Positions 37,166 to 45,760 of a DNA stretch of 64,000 bases are shown piece after piece. The notes under the pieces are model-generated. The model saw only the letters and a list, made by a program, of their open reading frames with translations. It was not told the origin of the DNA and did no database searches. Position numbers and translations under genes: made by a program. Origin of the DNA: Bradyrhizobium sp. CB3481. Its GTDB lineage: Bacteria; Pseudomonadota; Alphaproteobacteria; Rhizobiales; Xanthobacteraceae. Positions within the stretch are counted from its first letter, which is position 1, and each line of letters opens with the position of its first letter. The stretch lies in NCBI RefSeq assembly GCF_029714305.1, contig NZ_CP121647.1, positions 248,001 to 312,000 on the forward strand, read 5' to 3'.

Positions 37166-37497
37166 CGCTTTTCCGGATCGGTTTTTCTTCTCCGCCATCG
37201 ACTTGAGCGCAAGAAGTCGGCGGCGCAGCGCGTAGCGGGAAATTTGATCATCTCGCCATTGCCGTGGCCGAAGGCGGCGACCGCCGTATCTTTGTTGCCG
37301 ACCCGCGATCAGCGCTCTTGCCAAGCGCGTCAGCTGACTTCCCGTACATCTGAAGCGCGCAATTAAACGAAAATACACCCTTTTCGCGCTTGACGCTGTA
37401 GTTGTGTGCTCGATCACGGTATCACCAAGCGTGCCGGGCTCGCGTCGCTTCGAAAGTCTGGAAAGCTCAGTTGCGTTTCCCAGCGCCGGAGATCGAC
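37166..37497. other. 332-base region between tRNA-Thr and the acyltransferase gene
   Basis: No gene is supported here. The antisense frame at 37042-37251 crosses the tRNA and is an artefact. Weak TTGACG-type promoter-like sequence occurs around 37390. The stretch up to 37497 is the leader of the acyltransferase gene, with GGAGA just before its ATG. Confidence 0.5.
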
Positions 37498-38688
37498 ATG
37501 CAGGCCCAAGCAGGTTTCCGCGGCTGGAGGCCAGCCGGGACGGATGCGCCTGTAGACCGCGGCCCGGCATCCTCGGGGCATTGCGAACCGGCCCGTCTGC
37601 ATGAGCTGGACAGTTTACGAGCCCTTGCGGCGATCGGCGTCGTTGGATGGCATTACACAAATCATTTCGGCGCTTCTCCGCTGCCAGTTCTCATGGCGCC
37701 GTTCTATCGACACGGCGAGCTCCTCGTTGACTTCTTCTTCCTATTGTCAGGTTTCGTGCTCGCCCGCGTCTATTGGAACGACCGGTGCAGCGCGGCGTTC
37801 GCGCGCAATGTTCGCGACCGCGTTGCCCGAATGTATCCATTGCATCTCACCACGTTATGCTTCGTGGCTGTCATGCAGTGGATCCTGGTCAATCCGCTGG
37901 CGTCGACGCCTTTTGTCTATGTCTTCAACGACGCGCATGATTTCGCGCTGAACCTTGCGCTGCTGAATCGGACCGGACTTGAACGAGGGCTTTCGTTTAA
38001 CGGGCCGTCATGGTCGATCTCGACGGAATTCGTCGTCAACATTCTGTTTCTGGCGGCTATCGCACTCCCGCGCAGCACGGCCCGTGCGGTACTGTTCGCG
38101 CTGTTCGCCGTGTCACTCGCGGTGATCCTGAAGAATGGCCTGGTCAGCGATGCCCTGGCATTCGGAATCAGCAACGATGTGTTCCGGACAATCGTCGGCT
38201 TCGTCTGTGGCGCGGCGCTATATCACGTGCACGCGCGCTGGCTGTCGCGGATCGACTTGAAGCGCGGTTTTGCCGATGGCCTCGCCATCGCGGCGGTTTT
38301 CGTATTCCTCTATTACTGCGCACGGGGTGAACTCGCCGGGCTACTTGATCTGATGATGGCGGTCACCTGCTTTCCGGCGCTGATTATTGGTGCGATCCAT
38401 GGCCGGCTGGTTAAGCGGTTTTTGACACTTCGCTTCCTGGTCTATCTCGGCAGCGTCTCCTACTCCCTTTATCTCGTGCACTTTCCGCTTCAGCTCGCCA
38501 TGCATCTGGCGTCCGTCACGCTTCTCGTTCAGATGCCCTATGACAGCGCGCTTTTCCTGCTGGGCTTCATCTTCGCAACGATCGGATTGGCATCGATCAC
38601 CTATCGCCTGATTGAAGTGCCCGGAAAAAAGCTGCTGCGAACGCAGCGGATGGCCGCCCTTCCGGAACCGTTAGTGAGCCCCAGGTAG
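37498..38688 (+). CDS. acyltransferase-3 (OafA/YrhL-type) membrane protein
   Basis: A 396-residue protein with about 10 transmembrane helices. The N-terminal HELDSLRALAAIGVVGWHYTNHF carries the catalytic His of acyltransferase-3 proteins, followed by VDFFFLLSGFVLARVY and RVARMYPLHL. Later, FNGPSWSISTEF is the conserved NGPxWS motif. Such enzymes O-acylate exopolysaccharide, O-antigen or Nod-factor-like sugars at the inner membrane. The ATG at 37498 follows GGAGA; the frame is open further upstream but that part is not conserved. Target polymer unknown. Confidence 0.9.
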   Translation: MQAQAGFRGWRPAGTDAPVDRGPASSGHCEPARLHELDSLRALAAIGVVGWHYTNHFGASPLPVLMAPFYRHGELLVDFFFLLSGFVLARVYWNDRCSAAFARNVRDRVARMYPLHLTTLCFVAVMQWILVNPLASTPFVYVFNDAHDFALNLALLNRTGLERGLSFNGPSWSISTEFVVNILFLAAIALPRSTARAVLFALFAVSLAVILKNGLVSDALAFGISNDVFRTIVGFVCGAALYHVHARWLSRIDLKRGFADGLAIAAVFVFLYYCARGELAGLLDLMMAVTCFPALIIGAIHGRLVKRFLTLRFLVYLGSVSYSLYLVHFPLQLAMHLASVTLLVQMPYDSALFLLGFIFATIGLASITYRLIEVPGKKLLRTQRMAALPEPLVSPR

Positions 38689-38905
38689 TAGAAAATCGGA
38701 CGTAGTTTCAATAAATTAGCGGTGCCGTATTTAACGCGCCCAGGATTGAGCCCGCCGGCGATGGCTTCCGCGGCCGTGCCGCTACTTTGCGCTGATGCCT
38801 GCCGCCGCGCTTCATGCCTTATCGTATGCGCGTCCTGCGCGCCGAAATCCCTTATTAACTGGCCCCGTTCTAGCGTGCCTGCAAACCAACCTGCAGGGAT
38901 ATTGC

Positions 38906-40432
38906 ATGTCGCTCGATGTCGGCCTGAGCCTTGCCGGGGACAGGCCCGCCCGCCAGGGAATCTGGACCGCCTCTCCGCTGCATGGCGTCGTCGTCGTCTT
39001 CATGGCGGCGATCATGCTGCGTGGGGTCCTGCCCTTCAACGTCGACGTCAGCTGGTGGCTGATCGTCTGCGAGCGCATCCTCGACGGCCAGCGGCTCTAT
39101 GTCGACATCCTCGAGACCAATCCGCCGATGGCGGGGTCGGTCTACATGTTCGGCGTCTTCTTGGCGCGCGCGGTCCACGCGCGGCCGGAAGTCGCGACCA
39201 ATGGGCTGATCTTTCTGATGATCGCGGGATCGCTGGCGCTGACGTGGCGGGTCTTGCGCTTCTCCTCGCTCCGCGAACGCGCCGGCGGCGCCGCAGCTGT
39301 CTGGGCGACCGTCGTGCTGACCATCCTGCCAATGTACGATTTCGGCCAGCGCGAACACCTGGCGCTGATCGTGCTGCTGCCGGCGCTCGCCGTCTACGTC
39401 CTGCGCGCCAATCGCGAGGCGGTTGCGCCATGGGCTGTTCTGATTGCCGGCCTGTGCGCCGCGACCACCATGAACTTCAAGCCGTATTTCGTCTTCGCGG
39501 TCGGCTTCTGCATTCTCACTGCCGCGGTGCAGGCGCGCGACTGGCGGGTGCTGTTCGCGCCCGAGAACTGGATCGCCGCCGCTTTCGTCGTGATCCACGC
39601 CGTTTGCATCGTCGCGTTCTACCCGGAATATTTTACGCTGATCTATCCGCTGGTCCGCGACGTCTATCTGCTGCTGAAGGCGCCGCTCCTCGCCATTCTG
39701 TTGGCATCGGCCACGACGTTCTGGCTGCTGGCGATCATGGTCGCGCTGGCGCTGCAAAGCCGGCGGCAGAAAGTCGACAGCGCGACGCTGGTGATGATGG
39801 CCGGTTCGCTCGGCTTTGCGATCTCGTTCTTCGCGCAAGGAAAGGGCTGGGGGTATCACGCCTATCCGATGGTCGCGCTCGGGCTGCTGGCGGCGGGCTG
39901 GGCGATTGCGGACAGCAGCGATGCGCAGGCGCCAGCGCGCTGGCTCCGCGCCGGTGCGATGCTGGTGGTCGTGCTGATCTTCGCCAATGCATGCCTGTGG
40001 TTCAACGCGAGCGTCGATATGCGGCGCGTTCAGGAAGAGGTGACGCTATTGGAGCCGCGGCCGAAGATCCTCGTGCTGAGCGCAGCCGCCGTCATCGGTC
40101 ATCCGATGGTGCGCGAGGTCGGCGGCACATGGATCTCGCGTCAGCAGGCGTTCTGGATGCGGGAAATCGTCCGTCGTGCGCTCAAGGACGGCGCGATCGA
40201 TCAGGCGACGGCCGATCGCCTCGCCACTTACGTGGCGCAGGAGCGCGCCGGAATCATCGAGGATTTCAGGAAGCAGACGCCTGATGTCGTCGTGATCGAC
40301 AACCAGAACAGCGACTGGGGCAAGTGGGCGGCGGCCGATCCCGAGCTTTCCGAACTGCTGAAGGCCTACGTTTCCGTGAAGAACGTCGACGGGATCGAAA
40401 TTTTGCGACGGGCCGATCAGCCCCGGTCCTAG
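38906..40432 (+). CDS. GT-C-like polytopic membrane protein (putative glycosyltransferase)
   Basis: A 508-residue protein with 9-11 hydrophobic helices followed by a soluble C-terminal part (about residues 370-508). The N-terminal loop LPFNVDVSWWLIVCERILDG then QRLYVDILETNPPMAG fits the Asp-containing first periplasmic loop of GT-C glycosyltransferases (dolichol/undecaprenyl-phosphate sugar-dependent), where an Asp is catalytic. I do not assign a specific family. GGGATATTGC lies before the ATG at 38906. It follows the acyltransferase gene by 217 bases on the same strand; both fit surface polysaccharide modification. Confidence 0.6.
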   Translation: MSLDVGLSLAGDRPARQGIWTASPLHGVVVVFMAAIMLRGVLPFNVDVSWWLIVCERILDGQRLYVDILETNPPMAGSVYMFGVFLARAVHARPEVATNGLIFLMIAGSLALTWRVLRFSSLRERAGGAAAVWATVVLTILPMYDFGQREHLALIVLLPALAVYVLRANREAVAPWAVLIAGLCAATTMNFKPYFVFAVGFCILTAAVQARDWRVLFAPENWIAAAFVVIHAVCIVAFYPEYFTLIYPLVRDVYLLLKAPLLAILLASATTFWLLAIMVALALQSRRQKVDSATLVMMAGSLGFAISFFAQGKGWGYHAYPMVALGLLAAGWAIADSSDAQAPARWLRAGAMLVVVLIFANACLWFNASVDMRRVQEEVTLLEPRPKILVLSAAAVIGHPMVREVGGTWISRQQAFWMREIVRRALKDGAIDQATADRLATYVAQERAGIIEDFRKQTPDVVVIDNQNSDWGKWAAADPELSELLKAYVSVKNVDGIEILRRADQPRS

Positions 40433-40604
40433 GAGCCTGATGAGACCGCCCGCTACGCCAGCCGTTGCCGGCTACTTTGCATGGGGTTGTTTTCGATATT
40501 TTGTTTGGGCGGTCGATCCGACCGCTCGCGCTGCGTGATCTGGCGCACATAATGATCCGGCCGTCATCCGTAGTCTCCCGGACAACTCAAGGGGAGACCT
40601 CATC

Positions 40605-41084
40605 ATGCGTAAGTTTATTTTGATTGCAGGCTTCGTTCTGGCTTCCGCCACCGCCCACGCTGGTGACCGAAGCTTGTCACTGTCCGGCGTCGAAAAGCAA
40701 AGCGCGCCGGCGCCCGCGAAAACCATCGACGCGCCGCGAACGGCGGAAGCGCCTCAGGCTGTGGAAACGCCGAAATACACCGAGCGGCCGGCGATCGTCG
40801 AGCCCAAGGCGGAAACACAGAGGACCGAGACGTCCAGAGGTGAAACGTCGAGGGCTGAAACGTCCAATGCGGAGTCGCCAAGGGCCGGCAAATACAGGGC
40901 TGGAAGGTACCGGCCCGCGGCGCGGGTTGAGCAGAATATGGCGGAGCGGCCGAGAGCCGAACGCGGCAGGCCCATGATGCGGAGATCGGCGTCGATGTCG
41001 AGGCGGGGCATGATGAGGCCGCACCGGCCCTTCCGGCTCGCGCGTATCATCAACACGCTGCATCGCTACGGAATCTACTGGTAA
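40605..41084 (+). CDS. small secreted Arg/Thr-rich protein with degenerate repeats
   Basis: A 159-residue protein with a clear signal peptide (residues 1-19, ending AHA-G). The mature part has short degenerate repeats built on TxxAExP and ETSR(A/G) units (for example RTETSRGETSRAETSNAES), then an Arg-rich region (RPRAERGRPMMRRSASMSRR) and a hydrophobic end (IINTLHRYGIYW). No known domain. Its high positive charge suggests binding to nucleic acid, LPS or another polyanion in the periplasm or at the surface, but that is only inference. AAGGGGAGA precedes the ATG, and a strong terminator follows. Confidence 0.75.
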   Translation: MRKFILIAGFVLASATAHAGDRSLSLSGVEKQSAPAPAKTIDAPRTAEAPQAVETPKYTERPAIVEPKAETQRTETSRGETSRAETSNAESPRAGKYRAGRYRPAARVEQNMAERPRAERGRPMMRRSASMSRRGMMRPHRPFRLARIINTLHRYGIYW

Positions 41085-41120
41085 GCGTAGGCGTAAGTGT
41101 CGCGTAATTGTCTGCGTTTG

Positions 41121-41155
41121 CGTCATGCCCGGCCTTTGCGCCGGGCATTTCGTTT
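41121..41155 (+). terminator. Rho-independent terminator (ATGCCCGGC hairpin)
   Basis: ATGCCCGGC (41125-41133) pairs with GCCGGGCAT (41140-41148) around CTTTGC, then TTCGTTTG. The same CGTCATGCCCGG hairpin type appears at 26783-26814, so it is probably a repeat that doubles as terminator. A second GC-only hairpin (41158-41179) follows it before the convergent deacetylase. Confidence 0.8.
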
Positions 41156-41185
41156 GAGGCGGCGCCCGCGGGCGCCGCCGCCGCA

Positions 41186-42238
41186 TTACTGCGAAACCGT
41201 CTGCACCACGCTGCTGATCGGACGGCTCGCAACCGCCGGCGTCTTCTGGTCCTTCACCAGCATCGCGTCATATTCGGGCAGGGTTTCGAGCTGCTCCTTG
41301 GCGCGCATCTGCACCACCTTGTAGCCGCCGGCCTTGAGGCGGCGCAGCAGCGTCGGCAGGGCGAGCGCGGTGTGCTTCTGCAAATCGTGCATCAGGATCA
41401 CGCCCTTGCCCTGCTTGTCGAGCTTGGTCATGACGTTCTGGATGACCTGGTCGGGACCGGACGATTTGAAGTCGTTGGAATCGACGTCGACTGAAAACAT
41501 CGAGATGTTGCGCGAGGCCAGATAGCCCAGCGCCGCCTGCGTGTGCCCGAGCCCGGGGAAGCGGAAGAACGGCGCGGGCGCAGTCCCCAGCGCCATCTTC
41601 ACGGCGCTAAAACCCTTCTCGATCTCCTCGCGCATCTGCGGCTCGGTCATCTTCTTGCTGTCGAGATGGGCGTGCGACCAGGTGTGCGAGCCGATGGTGT
41701 GGCCGGCGGCCGCGACCTGCTTGAGAATTTCCGGATGATAGGTGGTGTGCTTGCCGACTGGGAAGAACAGGCCCTTGGTGCATTCATCCGCGAGCGCCTT
41801 CAGCACCGCCGGCGTGGTCGGCCACGGACCGTCGTCGAACGTCAGCACGACCTCCTTGTCGGTCAGGAAGTCGAACTGCTTGTATTGCAGGAAGCCGAAG
41901 CCGGGACCGCCGGTCGTGTCGATCACGACGACGCGGCTGACGCCGAGCGCGTCCGGATTGGCGCAGGTTGCGGCCGGCCGCACCGGAAGCGGTGCAGGGA
42001 AGGCTGCGGGTGCGGGAGCCAGGGCGGGGGCCGGTTTCGACAGCCCCGCGGTGATCTCGACGTCGTCCTTGGGCGCGGGCTTGGCGGCAGCGGGCGCCGG
42101 CAGCGGATCGGCCGCGCGGGCGGCAACGGTTTGAGGAGGAGCCGCGTCGGCGCGCGGCGAGGAAGTCCAGAACCAAACGCCGGTGATGAGAACCGCCGTC
42201 ACAAAACTGGCCAGCATCAGGCCCAACGCGTTACGCAT
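41186..42238 (-). CDS. polysaccharide deacetylase (NodB homology domain), membrane-anchored
   Basis: A 350-residue protein with an N-terminal transmembrane helix (about residues 6-24), an Ala/Pro-rich linker (to ~90) and a NodB-type deacetylase domain. The catalytic/metal residues are visible as TFDDGP (Asp135, Asp136) and SHTWSH (His185, His189), with PFFRFPGLG and a late HDLQKHT His motif. Such enzymes remove N-acetyl or O-acetyl groups from peptidoglycan or exopolysaccharide in the periplasm. It is divergent from the Cys-rich gene at 42446 and convergent with the Arg-rich secreted gene. Confidence 0.93.
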   Translation of the reverse strand: MRNALGLMLASFVTAVLITGVWFWTSSPRADAAPPQTVAARAADPLPAPAAAKPAPKDDVEITAGLSKPAPALAPAPAAFPAPLPVRPAATCANPDALGVSRVVVIDTTGGPGFGFLQYKQFDFLTDKEVVLTFDDGPWPTTPAVLKALADECTKGLFFPVGKHTTYHPEILKQVAAAGHTIGSHTWSHAHLDSKKMTEPQMREEIEKGFSAVKMALGTAPAPFFRFPGLGHTQAALGYLASRNISMFSVDVDSNDFKSSGPDQVIQNVMTKLDKQGKGVILMHDLQKHTALALPTLLRRLKAGGYKVVQMRAKEQLETLPEYDAMLVKDQKTPAVASRPISSVVQTVSQ

Positions 42239-42355
42239 CGCTACTCTTCCACATACTCAGGGATACACAGACAACAGGCCATTAATGACAACAATGTCTT
42301 AACGTCTGGCGAACACGCCCCGGTTAGGCGAAGAAAATGAGGGGTTTATGATCGA

Positions 42356-42369
42356 GTGACGTCAGTCAC
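42356..42369. promoter_or_regulatory. palindrome GTGAC-GTCA-GTCAC
   Basis: A 5-base-arm inverted repeat around the self-complementary TGACGTCA, in the 207-base divergent region between the deacetylase and the first Cys-rich gene. Possible operator; unverified. Confidence 0.35.
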
Positions 42370-42445
42370 AGTCGAATCGTCCGGTTCCGCGCATGGTGCA
42401 ACCATCAACAGCCGGTCCACGTAGCTGGACCAAAGGGAGCCGACA

Positions 42446-42724
42446 ATGACCGCAGTGTTCTCAAATTCCGTTCGCAAGGTCAGTTTAGTTCTGGCCTTGA
42501 CCACCTCTTTCGCCGCCGTGTCGTCGACCGCAAGCTTCGCCTTCTCCTCTGAGGCGCAGCAGCAGTGCACCGGCGACGCGTTTCGCCTCTGCAGCTCGGA
42601 AATTCCGAACATCCCGAAGATCACCGCGTGCATGGTCAAGCACCGCTCCGATCTGAGCGCCGGCTGCCGCAGCGTGATGGACCGTGAATTCGCCGCGCAG
42701 AAGGGTAAACTCGCCGCGCAATAA
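42446..42724 (+). CDS. small secreted protein with one four-Cys repeat (GLG1-like), member 1
   Basis: A 92-residue protein with a signal peptide (about residues 1-32). The mature part is one module with cysteines at 41, 49, 62 and 74, spaced C-x7-C-x12-C-x11-C, with the pattern CxxDAxRLC ... ITACMVKHRSDLSAGC. This is the same layout as the Cys-rich repeat of eukaryotic Golgi apparatus protein 1 / FGF-receptor Cys-rich proteins (Pfam Cys_rich_FGFR). The neighbour at 42978 carries a second such module. Two disulfides are expected. AAAGGGAGC precedes the ATG. Function unknown. Confidence 0.8.
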   Translation: MTAVFSNSVRKVSLVLALTTSFAAVSSTASFAFSSEAQQQCTGDAFRLCSSEIPNIPKITACMVKHRSDLSAGCRSVMDREFAAQKGKLAAQ

Positions 42725-42754
42725 GCGGCTCACCTTTGATCAGGCTCTCAGAAG

Positions 42755-42783
42755 CGCTTGCGTCGATCCGACGCAGGCGTTTT
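42755..42783 (+). terminator. Rho-independent terminator
   Basis: An 11-base-pair stem (CGCTTGCGTCG / CGACGCAGGCG, one G-T pair) with a 3-base loop ATC and a following TTTT. It ends transcription of the first Cys-rich gene. Confidence 0.88.
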
Positions 42784-42977
42784 CTGCTTGCAGGGGTCCG
42801 TTAGGGACCTGCGTCGTTTGAGGCGATTTTTCTCGCCCGCGAGGGCCTCAGGAGCGGATTTTCGAGCCTGGATGGCCCAATCCGGCACGTTTTCTTGACG
42901 CGAACAGGTAACCCACGTCGCCCGAACGCGTTATAGAGGCGTCCTGATTGCGGTTCCCAGTACGAAGGCATAGCCAA

Positions 42978-43205
42978 ATGACCAAGATACTTTTCGTCAT
43001 CCCCCTCGTTTTGATCACGTCCGCCGCTGCGGCCCAGACGCCGCAGGACCGGCAGAAGGGGCATGATGCCTGCTCGCGCGACGTCTCGCGCTACTGCCGG
43101 GCACATATGCAGGAGGGCGACCAGATCGTGCTGGCCTGCCTGAAGCAGAACCGCGCGAAGATCAGCAAGGGCTGCCAGCAGATGCTGGCGAGCCACGGGC
43201 AGTAA
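42978..43205 (+). CDS. small secreted protein with one four-Cys repeat (GLG1-like), member 2
   Basis: A 75-residue protein: signal peptide (residues 1-19, ending AAAAQ), then one module with cysteines at 32, 40, 54 and 66 (C-x7-C-x13-C-x11-C), reading CSRDVSRYC ... VLACLKQNRAKISKGC. It aligns with the protein at 42446 and fits the same Cys-rich repeat. The start at 42978 gives the shortest credible signal peptide; ten more codons are open upstream. It has its own gene space after a terminator, so it is probably expressed separately. Function unknown. Confidence 0.8.
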   Translation: MTKILFVIPLVLITSAAAAQTPQDRQKGHDACSRDVSRYCRAHMQEGDQIVLACLKQNRAKISKGCQQMLASHGQ

Positions 43206-43248
43206 CAATTTCGGCCGTAAACCCCGACAGTACGATCTCTCGGCGGCG

Positions 43249-45000
43249 CTAGCCGCCGCCGTAGAGGTAGTTCGGCAGCCACAGCGTCATGCCGGGCCAT
43301 AGATACATGATCACCATGCACAGGATCACGATCAGCATGTAGGGCATCATGCCCGCGAAGATCTGGTTCAGCGTGACATGCTTCGGCGCGACGCCCTTGA
43401 GGTAGAACGCCGACATCGCCACCGGCGGCGACAGGAACGCCGCCTGCAGGTTGACGAACACCAGCACGCCCCACAGCACCGGGTCGATGCCGAAATGCTT
43501 CAGCATCGGCAGGAAGATCGGCACGAAGATGATGATGATCTCGGTCCATTCCAGCGGCCAGCCGAGAACGAAGATGATCGCCTGCGACAGGATCAGGAAC
43601 TGGACCGGCGACATGTTGAGCGAGAGCACCCAACTCTCCAGCAGCGCCTGGCCTCCGAGAATGGCGAACACCGCCGAGAACAGCGCGCTTCCGACGAACA
43701 GCCAGCACACCATCGCGGTGGTCTTTGCGGTCAGGAACACCGCTTCCTTGGTGCGCTTCCAGTCGAGCGTGCGGGCATGGAAGGCGAGGATGAAGGCGCC
43801 GGCGGCGCCGACGCCGGCGGATTCGGTCGCGGTCGTGATGCCGAACAGGATCACCCCGAGCACGACAACGGTGAGAATGCCGAGCGGCATCACAGAGGAG
43901 GTCAAGAGTTTCAGCACTTCGAAGCGCTCGCCGTCCATGCGCAGGTAGGAGCGCAGCGACCACGCCGCGAGCACGGCAGCCGATATCGCGAACCAGATAT
44001 AGAACTGAGCGTCCGGACCCTTCTCGCTCGGTGACAGTTCCTTGGCCTCGACCGCGCTGCCGAGTTGTTGCAGGCCTTCGACGGCTTCGCCCGCGGCGCC
44101 GGCTTGCTGGTGGATCACGACATACCACCAGACTGTGGCGAGCGTGACGACGGTCAAGAGCAGCGGCACCAGCGAAATCAGGAAGTGCTTGACGATCGCG
44201 CCATAGCCCATCGGCTTGCCGTCGACCTCGAGCATCTTCGCCTTCGCCGGCGAAAGCATCGCCTTGGAAAGGCCGACGAACATGTTCGGCGAATAGAGCT
44301 TCGTAAAGCTGTTGATCCATTCCGGCACCGGGACGCGGGTCTGCTCCTCCGGCAAGGGCGGAGCGACCTTCGGATTGATCATCGCCCAGCCGATGACATA
44401 GACAAGGTAGAGGAATGCGAGGAAGAAGCCGGGAAACATCGCGGCTGCATAGAGCTTGACGACCGACTGTCCCGCGACAGCGGCATAGACGATGATCATC
44501 ACCGAGGGCGGGATCAGGATGCCGAGCGTGCCGCCCGCGGTGATGACGCCGGAGGCGAGCTTCACGTCGTAGCCGGCGCGCAACATCGGGTTGAAGGCGA
44601 TCACGCCCATCAGCACCACCACGGCGCCGACCAGCCCGCTCGCGATACCCCAGAAGGTACAGACGATCAGGGTCGCCACCGCCAGCGAGGCCGGCAGGCG
44701 GCGGAAGGCGAGCTGGATCGAATAGAACATCTTGTCGACCAGCGCGCCGCGCTCCATCACGTAGCCCATCAGCACGAACAGCGGGATGGATATCAGGACG
44801 TCGTTGGTCATCGCGCCGTAGGTGCGCTGGACCATCAGCTCGAACACCTTGTTATGGGTCCAGCTCTGCGACGGGTCGTAGAAGGCGATGAAGCCGAAGA
44901 ACATGCCAAGGCCCATCAGCGTGAAGGCCGTGGCGAAGCCCATCATGATGACGACGACGATGAGCGTCAGCATCAACAGGCCGAGTGCCGGATCGCTCAT
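43249..45000 (-). CDS. dctM: TRAP transporter large permease (DctM) with large internal insertion
   Basis: A 583-residue membrane protein, against about 430 for a usual DctM. Hydrophobic helices of the DctM fold are visible at both ends (VIMMGFATAFTLMGLGMFFG; LISIPLFVLMGYVMERGAL; VITAGGTLGILIPPSVMIIVYA; TTATESAGVGAAGAFILA; WPLEWTEIIIIFVPIFLPML). A ~150-residue insertion (about residues 225-375) in mid-protein contains extra hydrophobic helices and a charged linker. It is the ion-coupled permease of a TRAP system. Its ATG overlaps the end of dctQ by four bases, a sign of coupled translation. Confidence 0.92.
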   Translation of the reverse strand: MSDPALGLLMLTLIVVVIMMGFATAFTLMGLGMFFGFIAFYDPSQSWTHNKVFELMVQRTYGAMTNDVLISIPLFVLMGYVMERGALVDKMFYSIQLAFRRLPASLAVATLIVCTFWGIASGLVGAVVVLMGVIAFNPMLRAGYDVKLASGVITAGGTLGILIPPSVMIIVYAAVAGQSVVKLYAAAMFPGFFLAFLYLVYVIGWAMINPKVAPPLPEEQTRVPVPEWINSFTKLYSPNMFVGLSKAMLSPAKAKMLEVDGKPMGYGAIVKHFLISLVPLLLTVVTLATVWWYVVIHQQAGAAGEAVEGLQQLGSAVEAKELSPSEKGPDAQFYIWFAISAAVLAAWSLRSYLRMDGERFEVLKLLTSSVMPLGILTVVVLGVILFGITTATESAGVGAAGAFILAFHARTLDWKRTKEAVFLTAKTTAMVCWLFVGSALFSAVFAILGGQALLESWVLSLNMSPVQFLILSQAIIFVLGWPLEWTEIIIIFVPIFLPMLKHFGIDPVLWGVLVFVNLQAAFLSPPVAMSAFYLKGVAPKHVTLNQIFAGMMPYMLIVILCMVIMYLWPGMTLWLPNYLYGGG

Positions 45001-45665
45001 GTGTTCAGGTCCCCGCCCATGCCGCGCTGCCGCGCCATTTCATCGATGCGCGCCGCGCCCTCGATGGCGAGCTTGCGCGATTCCTCGTCGACATATTCAG
45101 AGTGCGCGAGCTGCTCTTCGATCACGTCGGTCTCGGCGACATCGGCAAGCCGGCTCGGCCATTCGCCGGTCTTCAGGCAGACGATGCAGCGGATGATCTC
45201 GGCGATCCCTTGCAGCATGATCAGCGCGCCCGCGATCGGAATTACCGTCTTGAAGTGATAGACCGGCGGGCCCTCGGCCGTGACGTTGGAATGCTCGTTG
45301 ATGGCCCAGGAATCCGCGGCATAGAAGTAGCCGGCATAGATCAGCGCGGCGATGCCCGGAATGAAGAACACGAAATAGAGAACCAGGTCGAGGGCGGCCT
45401 GTGTGCGCGGGCGCATCGAGGAATACAGGAAGTCGCCGCGGACATGGGCGTTCTGCGCCAGCGTATAGGCGCCAGCCAGCATGAACAGCGACCCATACAT
45501 CATGTTCTCGGCATCGAATATCCACGCCGTCGGCATGTTGACGGCGTAGCGCTTGAACACCTCGATGCAGACGACGCTCATCAGGAGGATCATAAGCCAG
45601 GCCGTCGCCTTGCCGACCCAGGTCGAGATGCCGTCGATCGTGTGCAGTAAACTCTGGACACTCAT
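44997..45665 (-). CDS. dctQ: TRAP transporter small permease (DctQ)
   Basis: A 222-residue protein with four transmembrane helices (about residues 20-38, 57-75, 95-115 and 145-166) and the family region WVGKATAWLMILLMSVVCIEVFKRY plus IFDAENMMYGSLFMLAGAYTLAQNAHVRGD. The C-terminal ~50 residues are charged and cytoplasmic. It forms a complex with DctM. The ATG at 45663-45665 matches the start of the first amphipathic segment; a longer frame upstream is not needed. It lies between dctP and dctM. Confidence 0.92.
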   Translation of the reverse strand: MSVQSLLHTIDGISTWVGKATAWLMILLMSVVCIEVFKRYAVNMPTAWIFDAENMMYGSLFMLAGAYTLAQNAHVRGDFLYSSMRPRTQAALDLVLYFVFFIPGIAALIYAGYFYAADSWAINEHSNVTAEGPPVYHFKTVIPIAGALIMLQGIAEIIRCIVCLKTGEWPSRLADVAETDVIEEQLAHSEYVDEESRKLAIEGAARIDEMARQRGMGGDLNT

Positions 45666-45706
45666 GTGATATGCTTCGGCATAAGAAATGGTCCCCAACA
45701 TAGCAC

Positions 45707-45742
45707 AAGGCACCGTCCGGGGTGTGGTCCGGACGGCGCCTT
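45707..45742. terminator. stem-loop between dctP and dctQ (partial terminator)
   Basis: AAGGC-A-CCGTCCGG (45707-45720) pairs with CCGGACGG-C-GCCTT (45729-45742), one mismatch, loop of eight bases. In the mRNA it lies between dctP and the permease genes and would leave the binding protein in excess over the membrane parts, as seen in many binding-protein operons. Confidence 0.65.
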
Positions 45743-45760
45743 GCCGGTTTTATTTCGTGA

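Noticed and set aside
37042..37251. Minus-strand frame reading ANRTRTCDPVITNDVLYQLSY across tRNA-Thr
   Set aside because: It is the antisense of the tRNA, a well-known database artefact; the tRNA is unambiguous.
44065..45258. 397-codon plus-strand frame opposite dctM/dctQ
   Set aside because: His/Asp/Arg-rich shadow composition with no signal or domain, opposite clear transporter helices.
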